DNA of 52,807 nucleotides from Chitinophagales bacterium (GTDB taxonomy: Bacteria; Bacteroidota; Bacteroidia; Chitinophagales; Chitinophagaceae): positions 1 through 52,807 of the forward strand of contig JAIXKI010000032.1 of assembly GCA_026936105.1 (NCBI GenBank), read 5' to 3'. Positions 8,402-19,900 of this stretch are shown here, piece by piece. The translations under genes were made by a program, and so were the position numbers. Below the pieces are notes generated by a model. That model did not search any database. It was not told where the DNA came from and saw only the letters and a program-made list of their open reading frames with translations. Position 1 is the stretch's first letter, and every line of letters starts with the position of its first letter.

Positions 8402-10222
8402 CTATTTCTTTTTGTTGGCTTTGAATGTACCATTAGGCTGAATAAAGTTTACAGCAATGATGTCACCCTTGTCATTTTCAACAAACTGTACACTGAATCC
8501 TTTTACAATTTTGAAATCAAATTTATTTTTATCAACAGGGATCAGCTCATATTCTGGCTGACCTTCCACGTACGCATAAAGTTTGTCTCCTTTAATATAA
8601 AATTTAGCCTCCTTGCCGGGAATAAATTCAAAGGCTCCTTCAAATTTTTTCAGCTCTTCTTTAGTGACTTCTTTCGGGTTTGGTATCCTGCTGAATTCAA
8701 TGTCCTTCAGCCCCGGCTGCAGGGGAGCAGACAACATGTTGATGTCACCTGCAGGGCTCATGTGGAACTGAATTTTCAGATCAATTTTTTCGGTAGTGTC
8801 TATCCCGGTCTTTTTATTTACTTCAAAAGGTTCGAAAACATCATAATGATAGTGGCGAAGCCAGGTAGTGCCTTCGGGAGTATTAAAAAATAATGAATCG
8901 TTTTTCAGGAATACATCCATTGTACCATAGCCCGGGTTATTGAATAGACCCGTATAGTCTTTCAATGCATGAGATAAATGAGTGCCTGACTTTTGATTAC
9001 TTGTTACGTTTTTTTGAGCTTCTTTTGCTGCTCTTTTTGCTGTTGCCTGTGCACTATCTGTTCTTGAAGTCCAGTCTATTGGTTTTAGTCCGAGTACCCT
9101 GTCTGCTATGATGTTTCTGACAAGGCCCGGAACTGCAGAGCCGTTTTGATTGGTCAGCACAATGATACCGATGCTGTCGGTGGGGAAAAAACTGGTGCTG
9201 GCAGAAAAGCCATCTATATTGCCGCCATGCTCCACTCTGTAATGACCGCGGTAGGAAGTAAGGAACCAGCCGAAACCATAGTTGTTAAACTGTTCGTCGG
9301 GGATCTCTTTGTCAGGGAAACCTGAAGCCGCCACCATCTGAGAACTCATTGCCTGAGAGACATAGGGTGCTGGTAAAATTTCTTTACCATTGTATTTTCC
9401 TCCATGGATCCAGGTGATCACCCATTTTGCCATATCATTTACGCTGCTGTTGATGCTGCCGGCAGGACCCATGGCATCAATTTCATAATAGTCCAGCTTT
9501 TTGATGATGCTGTCTTTGACGACTGCATATCCGAGAGAAGCGTCATTAGATTTTTCCATGGTATGAACAGAGAAATTGGATGTATTCATTCCAAGGGGAG
9601 TAAAGATCTTTTCTTTTATATTTTCTTCCCAGCTTTTGCCGGTTATCTTTTCGGCGATCATGCCTTGCAGCAGGAACATGAAATTATTATACTGAAAGAT
9701 CTGCCTTACCCCCGCTGTCGGCTCCATGTATTTTATTCTTTTCATCAGGCTGTCTCTGGATGATGACCTGAACAAATACCAGGAATAATCATGGCGAGGC
9801 AGGCCGGTGCGGTGTGTCATCAGATCATTTACTTTGATCTCATCGTCCATTTCTTTATTGTAGAAGCGCAGTTCGGGTAAATAATCAATAGGTGATTTAT
9901 CAAAGTTCACTTTTCCATCGTTGTTCAATATTCCCAGAAGAGAGGCCGTGAAAGCTTTGGTGCAGGATCCGATAGCGAACAGTGTATTGGGAGTAACGGG
10001 TAATTTCTTTTCAAGGTCACGATAGCCAAATCCTTTTGCATAGATGATTTTATCCTTTTGCACAACGGCAACGGCAAAACCAACGGCTTTCTGATCTTTC
10101 ATCACCCGTTGAAAAGCAGTATCCAACCCTGCAAATGGGTCAGTGGTCTTTATTGATTTTTTTTTCTGTGCAAACAATAAGCCAGCAGGCAGAAACATCA
10201 GAACGATCAAAAATTTTTTCAT
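8402..10222 (-). CDS. Serine hydrolase, class C beta-lactamase family with DUF3471-like C-terminus
   Basis: The start chosen is the ATG at 10222, which gives MKKFLIVLMFLPAGLLFAQ, a clean signal peptide, and 606 residues. An ATG 30 nt upstream (10252) overlaps the preceding gene's TGA as ATGA and may couple translation, so the start is not certain. The catalytic motifs of penicillin-binding-protein-like hydrolases are visible: SxxK at S86-K89 (GSCTKAF), YxN at Y178-N180 and a HGG box (VEHGGNIDGFS). The C-terminal ~190 residues resemble DUF3471. It is probably a periplasmic esterase, D-aminopeptidase or peptidase; true beta-lactamase activity cannot be inferred. Confidence 0.9.
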   Translation of the reverse strand: MKKFLIVLMFLPAGLLFAQKKKSIKTTDPFAGLDTAFQRVMKDQKAVGFAVAVVQKDKIIYAKGFGYRDLEKKLPVTPNTLFAIGSCTKAFTASLLGILNNDGKVNFDKSPIDYLPELRFYNKEMDDEIKVNDLMTHRTGLPRHDYSWYLFRSSSRDSLMKRIKYMEPTAGVRQIFQYNNFMFLLQGMIAEKITGKSWEENIKEKIFTPLGMNTSNFSVHTMEKSNDASLGYAVVKDSIIKKLDYYEIDAMGPAGSINSSVNDMAKWVITWIHGGKYNGKEILPAPYVSQAMSSQMVAASGFPDKEIPDEQFNNYGFGWFLTSYRGHYRVEHGGNIDGFSASTSFFPTDSIGIIVLTNQNGSAVPGLVRNIIADRVLGLKPIDWTSRTDSAQATAKRAAKEAQKNVTSNQKSGTHLSHALKDYTGLFNNPGYGTMDVFLKNDSLFFNTPEGTTWLRHYHYDVFEPFEVNKKTGIDTTEKIDLKIQFHMSPAGDINMLSAPLQPGLKDIEFSRIPNPKEVTKEELKKFEGAFEFIPGKEAKFYIKGDKLYAYVEGQPEYELIPVDKNKFDFKIVKGFSVQFVENDKGDIIAVNFIQPNGTFKANKKK

Positions 10223-10248
10223 CAGTGTATAGTTGGTTGGTAAAAAAA

Positions 10249-11523
10249 TCATTTTAATGCCTGGTCCAGGTCATTGATGATATCCTGAACATTTTCAATT
10301 CCCACATTCATTCTGATCAACCCGTCAGTGATCCCGTATTTTTCTTTTTCTTCTTTCGGCACACTGTAGTGGGTCATCGAAGCAGGGTGGGAAAGAAGCG
10401 TATCGCAGGTGCCCAGGGAAACTGTCCTGACACACATCCTCAGTTTATTCATAAAATCTATTCCGCCCTGTAATCCTCTTTTTAGTTCAAAACTCATCAT
10501 GGCTCCGGGGTGCCGCATTTGTTTCAATGCGATATGACGGTCGGGATGGGATTCGAGACCCGTATAGTTTACTTTGGAAACGGCAGGATGATCATTGAGG
10601 AAATGAGCCACTTCCATGGCATTCTGGCAATGGCGTTCCATTCTTACCTCCAATGTCTTCATTCCGCTGATCAGCATGAATGCATCAAAAGGATTGGCAT
10701 TTCCTCCAAGTGTTTTGGCCAGCACATGGATCCTTGTTTTCATTCTTTCAACATCACGGCCGAGCATGATGCCGCCGATGGCTGTGCCATGTCCGTTTAA
10801 AAATTTTGTTGTAGAGTGTATCACGAAATCCACGCCGTAGCGGAAAGGCTGTTGCAGGAAAGGTGTGGCAAAAGTGTTATCGCAGGCAACGATCACATTG
10901 TATTGTTTGGCCAGCCTGGTTAGTTCTTCTATATCCACACATTGAATGGTGGGATTGGCAGGAGTTTCCAGGTAAAGCAGCCGGATGGACTGGTCTTCTT
11001 TCAAAATATCTTCAGCTTTATTCAGATCGCGAAGGTCGGCAATGATGTGGCCGATACCTAAGGGAGGTAAAATGTTTGTGATCAGCTCTTCTGTTCCTCC
11101 ATACAACGAAAAATGCGTTAATATCTTATCACCCTGTTTCAGGTTGGCGACCATCAGCGTGGTGATAGCGCCCATGCCGGAAGCATGGAGTATCCCTTTT
11201 ACTTCAACAGGTGATCCGTTATATTGAACACCGAAAGTTTCCAAAGCTGCAATTTTATTCTCTGCTTCTGTAAAAGTGGGATTGCCCCAGCGGGAATAGA
11301 TGTAACCTTCTTCTTTGCCGCTGAACCGCCTCATGCCTTGCTCGGCTTCATCGTACACAAAAGTGCTGCTGGCATAGATGGGAACCAGGTGGGCATAATT
11401 GGGATCTTGTGAATGGCCGCTATGAACTGCTACCGAACTCCACCCAGTAAGGATGTTTCTTTCCGGGTGACCGGATATGATATCCTCATGAATATCTGGA
11501 GAAAGGGGAAAACTTTTATCCAT
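10249..11523 (-). CDS. Cys/Met-metabolism PLP-dependent enzyme (cystathionine gamma-synthase/lyase type)
   Basis: A 424-residue fold-type I PLP enzyme. K240 in HSTTKFLNGHG is the Schiff-base lysine, and YSRWGNPT (76-83) holds the phosphate-binding tyrosine/arginine pair of the neighbouring subunit. D215 in VACDNTFATP pairs with the cofactor ring. After the stacking tyrosine the text is YGGTEEL, whereas methionine gamma-lyases have a cysteine there, so a cystathionine gamma-synthase, gamma-lyase or sulfhydrylase role is more likely. The N-terminus is ~25 residues longer than usual. It is the first gene of the minus-strand run and is translationally close to the serine hydrolase. Confidence 0.9.
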   Translation of the reverse strand: MDKSFPLSPDIHEDIISGHPERNILTGWSSVAVHSGHSQDPNYAHLVPIYASSTFVYDEAEQGMRRFSGKEEGYIYSRWGNPTFTEAENKIAALETFGVQYNGSPVEVKGILHASGMGAITTLMVANLKQGDKILTHFSLYGGTEELITNILPPLGIGHIIADLRDLNKAEDILKEDQSIRLLYLETPANPTIQCVDIEELTRLAKQYNVIVACDNTFATPFLQQPFRYGVDFVIHSTTKFLNGHGTAIGGIMLGRDVERMKTRIHVLAKTLGGNANPFDAFMLISGMKTLEVRMERHCQNAMEVAHFLNDHPAVSKVNYTGLESHPDRHIALKQMRHPGAMMSFELKRGLQGGIDFMNKLRMCVRTVSLGTCDTLLSHPASMTHYSVPKEEKEKYGITDGLIRMNVGIENVQDIINDLDQALK

Positions 11524-11537
11524 AATAATTGTATTGA

Positions 11538-11555
11538 TCCCGAATTTTATCGGGA
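11538..11555. repeat. Short perfect inverted repeat in a divergent leader
   Basis: TCCCGA-ATTTTA-TCGGGA (6-bp stem, 6-nt loop) lies between the divergent PLP-enzyme and DinB-like genes. It may act in the leader of either transcript; no function is implied. Confidence 0.35.
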
Positions 11556-11660
11556 ATGTAATTCTAATAAATGATCACATTTACTGCTACATCCGGGATC
11601 AAAAGTAAAAGTTTTATTACGTTTACCCATAAAACAAAGTTTTCCAGGGGAGGATCACCA

Positions 11661-12155
11661 ATGAAAATAATGATGCAGCAAATGGCTGCCTATAATTTCT
11701 GGGCCAATCAAAGATTGCTGGAAACGATTCTGCATTTGCCGGAAGAAAAACAGAAAACCGGATTGCCCAGCAGTTTCAAAACTATTTATGATACGGTCCT
11801 GCATGTCTGGAATGCAGAAAGCATCTGGTGGCAACGGATCAGGTTATATGAAAGGATTGCACCGCCTGTTGAATATTTCAAGGGATCTATGCTGGAGCTT
11901 GCCAACGAATTGCTGTTGCAAAACCGCCAATGGGCAGAGTGGATTGACGGAGCTTCTGATGCAGCACTGGAACATGTGTTTGAATACAGGAATTCAAAGA
12001 GAGAGCTTTTTAAACAGCCGGTTTATCAGGTGCTGATGCATATTTTCAATCATGGTACTTATCACCGTGGCCAACTGGTGAATATGCTGCGACAGTTGGG
12101 AGTGGAAAAAATCCCACCTACCGATCTTATTGTGTGGTATAGAATGAAAAAGTGA
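11661..12155 (+). CDS. DinB-family (four-helix bundle) protein
   Basis: The start at ATG 11661 is favoured by a strong purine run GGGGAGG about 8 nt upstream and by the family's usual N-terminus (MAAYNFWANQRLL); the frame is open from 11571. The 164-residue product has the DinB/YfiT metal-binding histidine triad: H48 (TVLHVWNAE), H131 and H135 (FNHGTYHRGQ). Members are metal-dependent, and some act as bacillithiol- or other thiol-transferases, but the substrate here is unknown. It converges on fabH with only 6 bp between stops. Confidence 0.88.
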   Translation: MKIMMQQMAAYNFWANQRLLETILHLPEEKQKTGLPSSFKTIYDTVLHVWNAESIWWQRIRLYERIAPPVEYFKGSMLELANELLLQNRQWAEWIDGASDAALEHVFEYRNSKRELFKQPVYQVLMHIFNHGTYHRGQLVNMLRQLGVEKIPPTDLIVWYRMKK

Positions 12156-12161
12156 TTTTTA

Positions 12162-13154
12162 TTAATATGCCCATTTTACCAGAGTGGCTCCCCAGGTAAA
12201 GCCTCCGCCAAAAGCAGCAAGGACAAGATTGTCACCTTTTTTCAATTGATTTTCCCATTCCCAAAGACAAAGAGGAATGGTGGCGGCAGTGGTGTTGCCA
12301 TAACGCTGGATATTGAGCATCACTTTTTCGGGAGACAGTCCCATACGATGGGCAGTGGCATCAATGATTCTTTTGTTGGCCTGGTGAGGAACCAGCCATG
12401 CAATATCATCGCCGGTCAGATTATTTCTCTCTAAAAGTTCTGCGCTTACGTCTGCCATTCCTTTTACTGCAAATTTGAAAACAGCCTGTCCTTCCTGATA
12501 AACGAAATGCTCTTTAGCCATTACTGTTTCAACGGTGGCAGGATTCTTTGATCCACCTGCTTTCATGTGTAGATATTGACATCCGCTCCCATCACTTCTT
12601 AAAATACTGTCAAGCACTCCATAACCTTCAGTGTTCGGTTCCAGCAAAACAGCCCCGGCGCCATCGCCGAATATGATGCAGGTGGCACGATCACTATAGT
12701 CAACGATAGCGCTCATTTTATCTGCTCCGCAAACCACCACTTTTTTATAACGGCCTGATTCGATTAACGAGGCTCCCAGTGTGAGTGTATATAAAAATCC
12801 GGAACAGGCAGCAGATACATCAAAACTCCAGGCATTCTTTGCACCGATCTTATCGCAGGCAATATTGGCTGTAGCCGGAAAGACCATGTCCGGTGTCACA
12901 GTGCCAACGATCAGGCAATCTATTTCCAGTGGATCAATGCCTCTTTTCCTGCAGAGGTCCAATACTGCAGGCGCTACCATGTCGGAAGTGGCAAGCCCTT
13001 CACCTTTCAATATTCTTCTTTCTTCAATGCCGGTCCTGGTGCGGATCCATTCATCGTTGGTCTCCACCATCTTTTCCAGGTCAAAATTGGTGAGCTTATC
13101 GGGAGGTACAAATCCGCCAACAGCAGTGATGGCAGCAGTGATCTTGTTACTCAT
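12162..13154 (-). CDS. fabH: Beta-ketoacyl-ACP synthase III
   Basis: A 330-residue thiolase-fold enzyme of normal length. The catalytic triad is complete: C117 in SAACSGF, H257 in VPHQANKRI and N287 in [11 protein letters not shown]. By family it condenses an acyl-CoA with malonyl-ACP (product of FabD at 5306) to initiate fatty-acid synthesis; the acyl primer (acetyl or branched) cannot be read. A TACCTTTG -7 box lies at 13186-13193 on the minus strand, 31 nt before the ATG. Confidence 0.96.
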   Translation of the reverse strand: MSNKITAAITAVGGFVPPDKLTNFDLEKMVETNDEWIRTRTGIEERRILKGEGLATSDMVAPAVLDLCRKRGIDPLEIDCLIVGTVTPDMVFPATANIACDKIGAKNAWSFDVSAACSGFLYTLTLGASLIESGRYKKVVVCGADKMSAIVDYSDRATCIIFGDGAGAVLLEPNTEGYGVLDSILRSDGSGCQYLHMKAGGSKNPATVETVMAKEHFVYQEGQAVFKFAVKGMADVSAELLERNNLTGDDIAWLVPHQANKRIIDATAHRMGLSPEKVMLNIQRYGNTTAATIPLCLWEWENQLKKGDNLVLAAFGGGFTWGATLVKWAY

Positions 13155-13185
13155 CAGTAGATCGTTTAAAATAAAATGATGCCGG

Positions 13186-13193
13186 CAAAGGTA
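13186..13193 (-). promoter_or_regulatory. Bacteroidota -7 promoter box of fabH
   Basis: On the minus strand the sequence reads TACCTTTG, an exact TAnnTTTG match, 31 nt upstream of the fabH start. No TTG at -33 spacing was seen. Confidence 0.55.
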
Positions 13194-13293
13194 AGGAAAG
13201 AGACGGGAGTGTGCAGACGCTTACAGATCATTGGCTAACTGCACTCTTTCGCATTCCAGTTTGATCCGGGCTTAAGGCTCTTCAGTTTTCCCT

Positions 13294-13301
13294 TATTTTC
13301 G
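13294..13301 (+). promoter_or_regulatory. Probable -7 box immediately before ruvA
   Basis: TATTTTCG matches TAnnTTTG at five of six fixed positions and ends 5 nt before the ruvA ATG at 13307. If used, the transcript would begin almost at the start codon. No -33 element at proper spacing was found. Confidence 0.4.
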
Positions 13302-13306
13302 CATCT

Positions 13307-13891
13307 ATGATCGCATATCTCAACGGCAGGTTTGTTTATAAGACACCGGCTGTCGTTCATATAGACGTGAACGGAGTGGGATATGAAGTTCAGATCAGCC
13401 TCAACACCTATTCAAAGATCCAGGATCTGGAAAAAGGAACCCTGTACACCTGCCTGCTGATACGGGAGGATGCACATACACTGTATGGCTTTTTTGACAC
13501 TGCGGAAAAAGAGATCTTTTTACAGTTGATTGGTGTCTCCGGCATAGGGGCTTCAACGGCAAGAGCAATGCTTTCTTTTATGAAACCTGAAGATCTGGTA
13601 CGTGCCATTGTGCAGGCCGACCTGAAGACGTTGGAGAGCATAAAAGGAATAGGAAAAAAGACGGCTGAAAGGCTGGTGGTGGAACTGCGGGATAAGCTTG
13701 GAAAACAAAGCTTTGAAACAAATATTTCTCCTCTGAAACACAATACTTTGCAACAAGATGCGTTAAATGCTTTGATGGCACTTGGTATCGGCAGAATAGC
13801 GGCTGATCAGGCCATTTCAAACGCTATGAAATCTGACCCTACCCTTAACAAAATTGAAGACATCATCAAACTAGCTTTAAAAAGGTTATAG
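13307..13891 (+). CDS. ruvA: Holliday junction branch migration protein RuvA
   Basis: A 194-residue protein of typical RuvA length. The N-terminal OB fold (MIAYLNGRFVYKTPAVVHIDVNGVGYEV) is followed by two helix-hairpin-helix motifs (LIGVSGIGASTARAML and IKGIGKKTAERLVVEL) and a C-terminal RuvB-contacting domain III (DALNALMALGIG). By family it binds four-way junctions and loads RuvB during recombination repair. sprA starts 45 nt downstream on the same strand, an adjacency I recall from other Bacteroidota. The transcript may be nearly leaderless. Confidence 0.96.
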   Translation: MIAYLNGRFVYKTPAVVHIDVNGVGYEVQISLNTYSKIQDLEKGTLYTCLLIREDAHTLYGFFDTAEKEIFLQLIGVSGIGASTARAMLSFMKPEDLVRAIVQADLKTLESIKGIGKKTAERLVVELRDKLGKQSFETNISPLKHNTLQQDALNALMALGIGRIAADQAISNAMKSDPTLNKIEDIIKLALKRL

Positions 13892-13936
13892 TTATCGCAT
13901 CAATCTCTACTTAACTAATTGACCGGGAAATAGACG

Positions 13937-16900
13937 TTGAACCCTAGAGCCAACAAAATATTCCTCACGTTGGTAATTGCTGCCAATGTATTAGCCTTCT
14001 CATTTCAGGCTAATGGTCGTTATTATCATGTTCCCCCTCCTCAAAACAGAGATACTTTAAAAGATACCATAATTTATCCGCTACAGGATCGCCGTGGTGA
14101 TCCATATAGTTCCCCGAACCGTAATACATTCGATTTTAAAGACACTTCATTTGTCAAAAGGAATATAGAATATGACCCGAAGACAAATCAGTATTACATC
14201 ATTGAAAAAATAGGATCACAGTATTACCGCACACCGGCTTCTTTTTCCATGCAGGATTTTCTGAAGATGCAGGGGCAAAGAGATGAGAATGATTATTTCC
14301 GTAAAAGGGCTGACCTTCTTTCAGACATGAACCGCCGTTTATTTAAACCTAAGTTCAGGGTCTCGAATGACTGGTTCAACAGAATTGTAGGCACCGGAAA
14401 AGTGGAGATCAAGCCCACAGGCTATGTGGATTTCATTGGAGGATACCAGGGGCAAAACGTTGAGAATCCCACTCTTCCCGAAAGAGCAAGGAAGAATGGC
14501 GGATTGGATTTTGATATGAATTCCCAGTTGCAGGTGCAGGGAAACATTGGGGATAAATTAAAACTTCCGATCAATTATAATACACTGGCCAATTTCGATT
14601 ATGAAAACCAGTTGAAACTCGACTATCACGGCAAGGATGATGAGATCCTGAAAACTTTCCAGGCGGGCAATATCAATTTCACATCCAAAGGCACATTGAT
14701 ACCCGGTGCCCAATCATTATTTGGATTAAAAACGCAGTTGCAATTTGGAAAACTATTTGTAACCACTGTACTTGCCAATCAACGCTCACAAAGGCAATCA
14801 TTAGGGCTACAGGGAGGAACGGCATCACAGAGTTTTAAGTTGAAAGCCGATGAATATGAAGAGAACCGCCACTTTCTTTTAGCTCAATACTTCAGAAACA
14901 ATTTCAATAAGGCAATGAAACAATTGCCTGTAGTGAATTCTCCCATACAGATATTAAAAATGGAAGTGTGGGTTACCAACCGGAACGGAACGACAACAGA
15001 TACCCGGGATATTGTGGCGTTGATGGATCTTGGTGAGGGCCAGCCTTATGGCCCCTGGGGCGGAACCGGGAATCCCAATTCATTACCGAGTAATGGGGTG
15101 AACAGTTTGTATTCTTTGGTGGCCGGGCCATCGGGAACGAGAAACTCGACCACCATTCAGGGTTTTTTGACCAGCAACGGCTTGAGGGCTGTTCAGGATT
15201 TTGAAAAAACATTTGCAAGAAAACTTCAGCCTACCGAATATTATTATAATCCACAGATCGGATTTTTATCATTGAACCAACCACTGCAACCCGATGAAGT
15301 GTTGGGCGTGGCATTTCAATATACCTACAATGGCAGGGTGTACCAGGTCGGAGAATTCTCACAGGATGTGCCGCCGGACAGTACCGGAACTTCACAAAAG
15401 GTTTTATTCCTGAAATTGCTGAAAGCAACTTCACAAAGAACCAATCTTCCTTTGTGGAAACTGATGATGAAGAATGTTTATTCTGTGGGCTTTGGTCAAT
15501 TGGAACGCCAGGATTTTTCTCTGGATGTGTTGTATGATGAACCAAGCCTTGGTCAAAAAAGATATTTACCCCCGGCTGATGTTTCAGATCCGTACAAGGG
15601 AGTTCCTATTCTTACGCTCACAAACCTGGACAGGTTAAACAATCAGAATGACCCGCAGCCTGATGGTATATTCGATTATATTGAAGGGTTTACCGTGATC
15701 TCTTCTCAAAGCAGGATCATCTTTCCGGTGCTGGAGCCTTTTGGCCACGATCTTGATTACGTTTATAGCGGACCTGATAGTGTGTCACAGCGAGCGAAAT
15801 ATTTGTATTATCCTTTGTATGATACCATCAAAGCTATTGCACAGACCTATGCCAACCTGGACAGGTTCGTTTTATCGGGGCGTTCTAAAACAGCGGGGCA
15901 AACAGGCGATTATCAGTTAGGGTTTAATATCCCCAAAGGTTCGGTGAGGGTGACGGCAGGAGGGCAGATGCTGCAGGAAAATATTGACTATGAGATTAAC
16001 TATGATCTCGGTACTTTACATATAATCAATCAATCCATCCTTGCATCAGGTGTGCCCGTAAATGTGCAGTATGAAAACCAGGCAGCATTCGGATTGCAGC
16101 AGAGAAATTATATGGGGCTGCGACTGGATTATGCAGCCAATAAACATCTTAATATAGGCGGAACGGTGGTGAGACTGGGAGAGCGGCCGTTTTTTGTAAA
16201 GCAGGCTTATGGTGAAGATCCTATCCGCAACACGATGTTCGGTGCGGATGTAGATTATCAGAACGACCTTCCGAGGCTGACAAAGTTTTTGAATAAACTT
16301 CCTTTCTATTCTACGAAAGCAATGTCCTCCATCACCACTTACGGTGAAGTGGCTGTATTGAAGCCGGGGCATGCTCCCCAGATCGGAAAGGGGAATAACG
16401 GCGCTATTTATATTGATGATTTTGAAGGAACCCAATCTCCGATAGATCTCAGGTTCCCTTTGATAAGCTGGACGCTTTCTTCCGTTCCTGAAGGCAATGG
16501 ACTCTTTCCCGAAGCGGCATTGAACAATGACCTGCAGAGCGGATTTAACCGTGCAAAACTTGCCTGGTACAATATTGAACCTGTATTGCAGGAAAAAGGA
16601 GTTGCCAATAATCCGTTAGGAAGAAATCTTGAAGAATTATCCAGGCCCGAAACCAGGCAGGTATTGAGGCAGGAAATTTTCCCAAACACCAGTAATGACC
16701 TGGGCCAGGGATTGCTGACCACTTTCGACCTTGCATTTTACCCACAGGAAAAAGGCCCCTATAACTATGAATACAGAAATAGCCGTGTTGGCGCCAATGG
16801 AAAACTCATCAATCCGAAACAATCATGGGGTGGTGTGATGAGAGGCCTGGATCAGACGGATTTTGAAACAGGTAATATCGGGTATATTGAATTCTGGTTG

Positions 16901-19900
16901 CAGGATCCTTTCATTTCTCATCCCGGCAGCCAGGGAGGGCAATTGTATTTTAATCTCGGTGATATTTCAGAAGACGTTTTAAAAGACGGGAAGAGGCAAT
17001 ATGAAAACGGATTGCCTACGCCTACCAATAATGCTCCGGTGGACACCACTACGGTTTGGGGTAAAGTTCCTTCTAATCCGCTTCAGGTCACCAATGCATT
17101 CAGCAATGACCCTAATGACCGTAAATACCAGGACATAGGTTTTGACGGACTGGGAGATGATGAAGAGAAAACAAAATTCAACACCTATCTTTCCAGCCTT
17201 CAATCAAATTTCGGCGCTAATTCTCCAATATATCAAAGAGCATTGAGTGATCCTTCGGGAGATAATTTCAAACCTTATCGTGATGCTTCTTATGATCAGC
17301 AGAACGCAGGCATCCTGCAGCGTTATAAAGACATCAACAATCCGCAAGGCAATTCGCCGATAGCAGACAACAACAGCCAGTTTGTGAACGCATTCACCCA
17401 ATATCCTGATGCGGAAGACCTGAACAGGGATAATACATTGAACCAGTCGGAAGAATATTTTCAATACAAAGTGAACCTTACCCCGAATATGTCGGTGGGA
17501 ACAAATTTTATTACCGATAAACGTGTGGCCAACGTCACGCTTGCCAATGGAAGCACCCGCTCGGAAACCTGGTATCTCTTCCGCATTCCCATCAATCAGT
17601 ACGAGATGAAAGTGGGGAATATTCCGGATTTCAAATCCATCCGTTTTATCAGAATGTTCGTTACCGGTTTTGAAGATACAATGGTGGTGATGCGTTTTGG
17701 TAAACTGGAGCTGGTAAGAAATCAATGGCGCAAGTTCTCTTACAATATTGATACAACAGACATGTATGTGAACCTGCCGGCCAATGATCCGGTCACCACT
17801 AACCTGCTTGCCGTAAATGTTGAGGAGAACGATCAACGCCAGCCGATTCCTTACCGCATTCCTCCGGGAATAGAAAGACAACAGGAACTCAGCAATAATA
17901 ATGTACAGCTTTTCCTGAATGAGCAGGCCATGAGTGTGCAGATCTGTGGTTTGCCTAAAGGACAGGCCCGCGGTGTATTTAAGACCACCAACCTGGACAT
18001 GCGCCAGTACGGAAGATTGCTCATGTTCATTCATGCTGAATCCGTACAGGGAGCACAACCGTTGCATGACGGAGACCTGAGTGCTGTGATCAGGCTGGGA
18101 AGTGATTTTATAGGAAACTATTATGAAGTGAAAATTCCTCTGAAGATCACTCCTTTTGGCGCCACCGATTCTTTATCCATCTGGCCTGCTGAAAACAATC
18201 TTGATTTCGATCTGGATATTCTGAATACTCTGAAGATGACGAGAAATAAATTGGGTATTCCCACTTCCCAGTATTACAGCGAAGTGGAAGCAGACGGAAG
18301 GTCTTATGCTATTATGGGGAATCCAAATCTTGGAGAAGTGCAGGGAATTTTGTTGTCGGTGCAGAATGTAAGGTTGGAAAGTGCCTGTACTGAAGTTTGG
18401 TTCAATGAACTTCGTTTCAATCATCTGAATGAAAAAGGAGGGTGGGCTGCAGTTTTTCGTTCGGACCTACGCCTTGCCGATCTCGGAACGCTTAGTTTTT
18501 CCGGCATGGCAAGAAGTAACGGATTCGGCACACTGGAACAAAGGATCAATGAAAGAAGCAAGGAAGATCTTTATTCGTTCGATGTTTCCACGAACCTGGA
18601 CCTGGGAAAATTATTGCCCAAAGAATCGGGCATTCAGATCCCTGTTTATGCGGGCATCAGCCATACCAGCAGCACTCCGCTTTATGATCCGCTGGATCTT
18701 GACATTACCTTAAAGGATAAATTAAAAGAAGCATCAGGAAAAGACAAAGACTCCATCCGCACACAGGCAGAAGATGCCACTACCATCAAGACGTTTAACC
18801 TGACCAATGTAAGAAAGATCAAGACCGATGGAAAACGACCCAAGATCTGGAGCGTCACCAATTTCAATTTTGATTATTCTTATATTGAAACAAAACATCA
18901 CAGCCCGCTGATCGAAAGCGACCTGCTGAGAAGGACGAGAGGCGCTTTGACCTACAACTATGCGCCGCAACAGAAATTCATTGAACCATTCAAAAATGTT
19001 TTGAAATCGAGATCACCCTGGCTTGCGCTGATCAAAGATTTTAATTTCAGTTATACACCCGCACAGATCTCATTCAAAGCAGATATTTTCCGTCAGTTTG
19101 GCGCCACACGTATCCGTAACATTGGCGGCGGTCCGTATAAGATTCCTGAAACTTATAATAAGTATTTCACGTTTGACCGCTATTATATTTTACAATGGAA
19201 TCTTACCCGGTCGCTGGCCCTTGACTTCAATGCCATCAATAATGCACGTATTGATGAACCATTCGGAAGAATTGACACCAAAGCAAAGAAAGATTCAGTA
19301 CGGTATAACCTGTTTAAGGGAGGAAGAAACACACAATACAATCAGCAGGCTTCACTGACCTACAATCTTCCTACCCAGAAGATCCCGATACTGAGCTGGA
19401 CTTCCATCCGTGCAACATATCAGGCCAATTACAATTGGCTGGCAGCTTCTTTGCTGGCAAAAAACCAGGGAAATATTTTGGCCAACACTCAAACGAAAAA
19501 GGTTAACGGAGAATTCAGGTTTGAAGAATTATATAACAAATGGAAATTCCTCCGGGCTGTCAATTCCGATGTGGTTAAGCAAAAACAGGTTACTGCTCCG
19601 TCCAATGCCAATAATGCAAACAAGAATAAAACAGATTCACTGGCTGCCAAAAGGAAAAAGATCAAAGACCCGAATGCATTGCCTCAGATACCGGCAGTAC
19701 CCAAATTCTTTTTGCGCTTGCTCACTTCTTTGAAACGTGTGGGTATTCAGTACAATGAAGACCTCGGAACCACTTTACCGGGATACATGGACAGTACAAA
19801 AATTCTTGGTTATAACCTGAGAAGCCATGAACCGGGATTTGGATTTATTTTCGGATACCAGCCGGATACGAACTGGATCAACCGGATGGGGTATAAAGGA

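Noticed and set aside
8402-10222. Antibiotic-resistance beta-lactamase
   Set aside because: SxxK, YxN and HGG motifs are shared by many esterases and peptidases. The length and C-terminal domain fit the general serine-hydrolase family, so a resistance call is not supported.
17204-18067. 287-codon open frame on the minus strand inside sprA
   Set aside because: It is antisense to well-supported sprA coding sequence, has no signal, motif or promoter, and its composition is that expected of a shadow frame.
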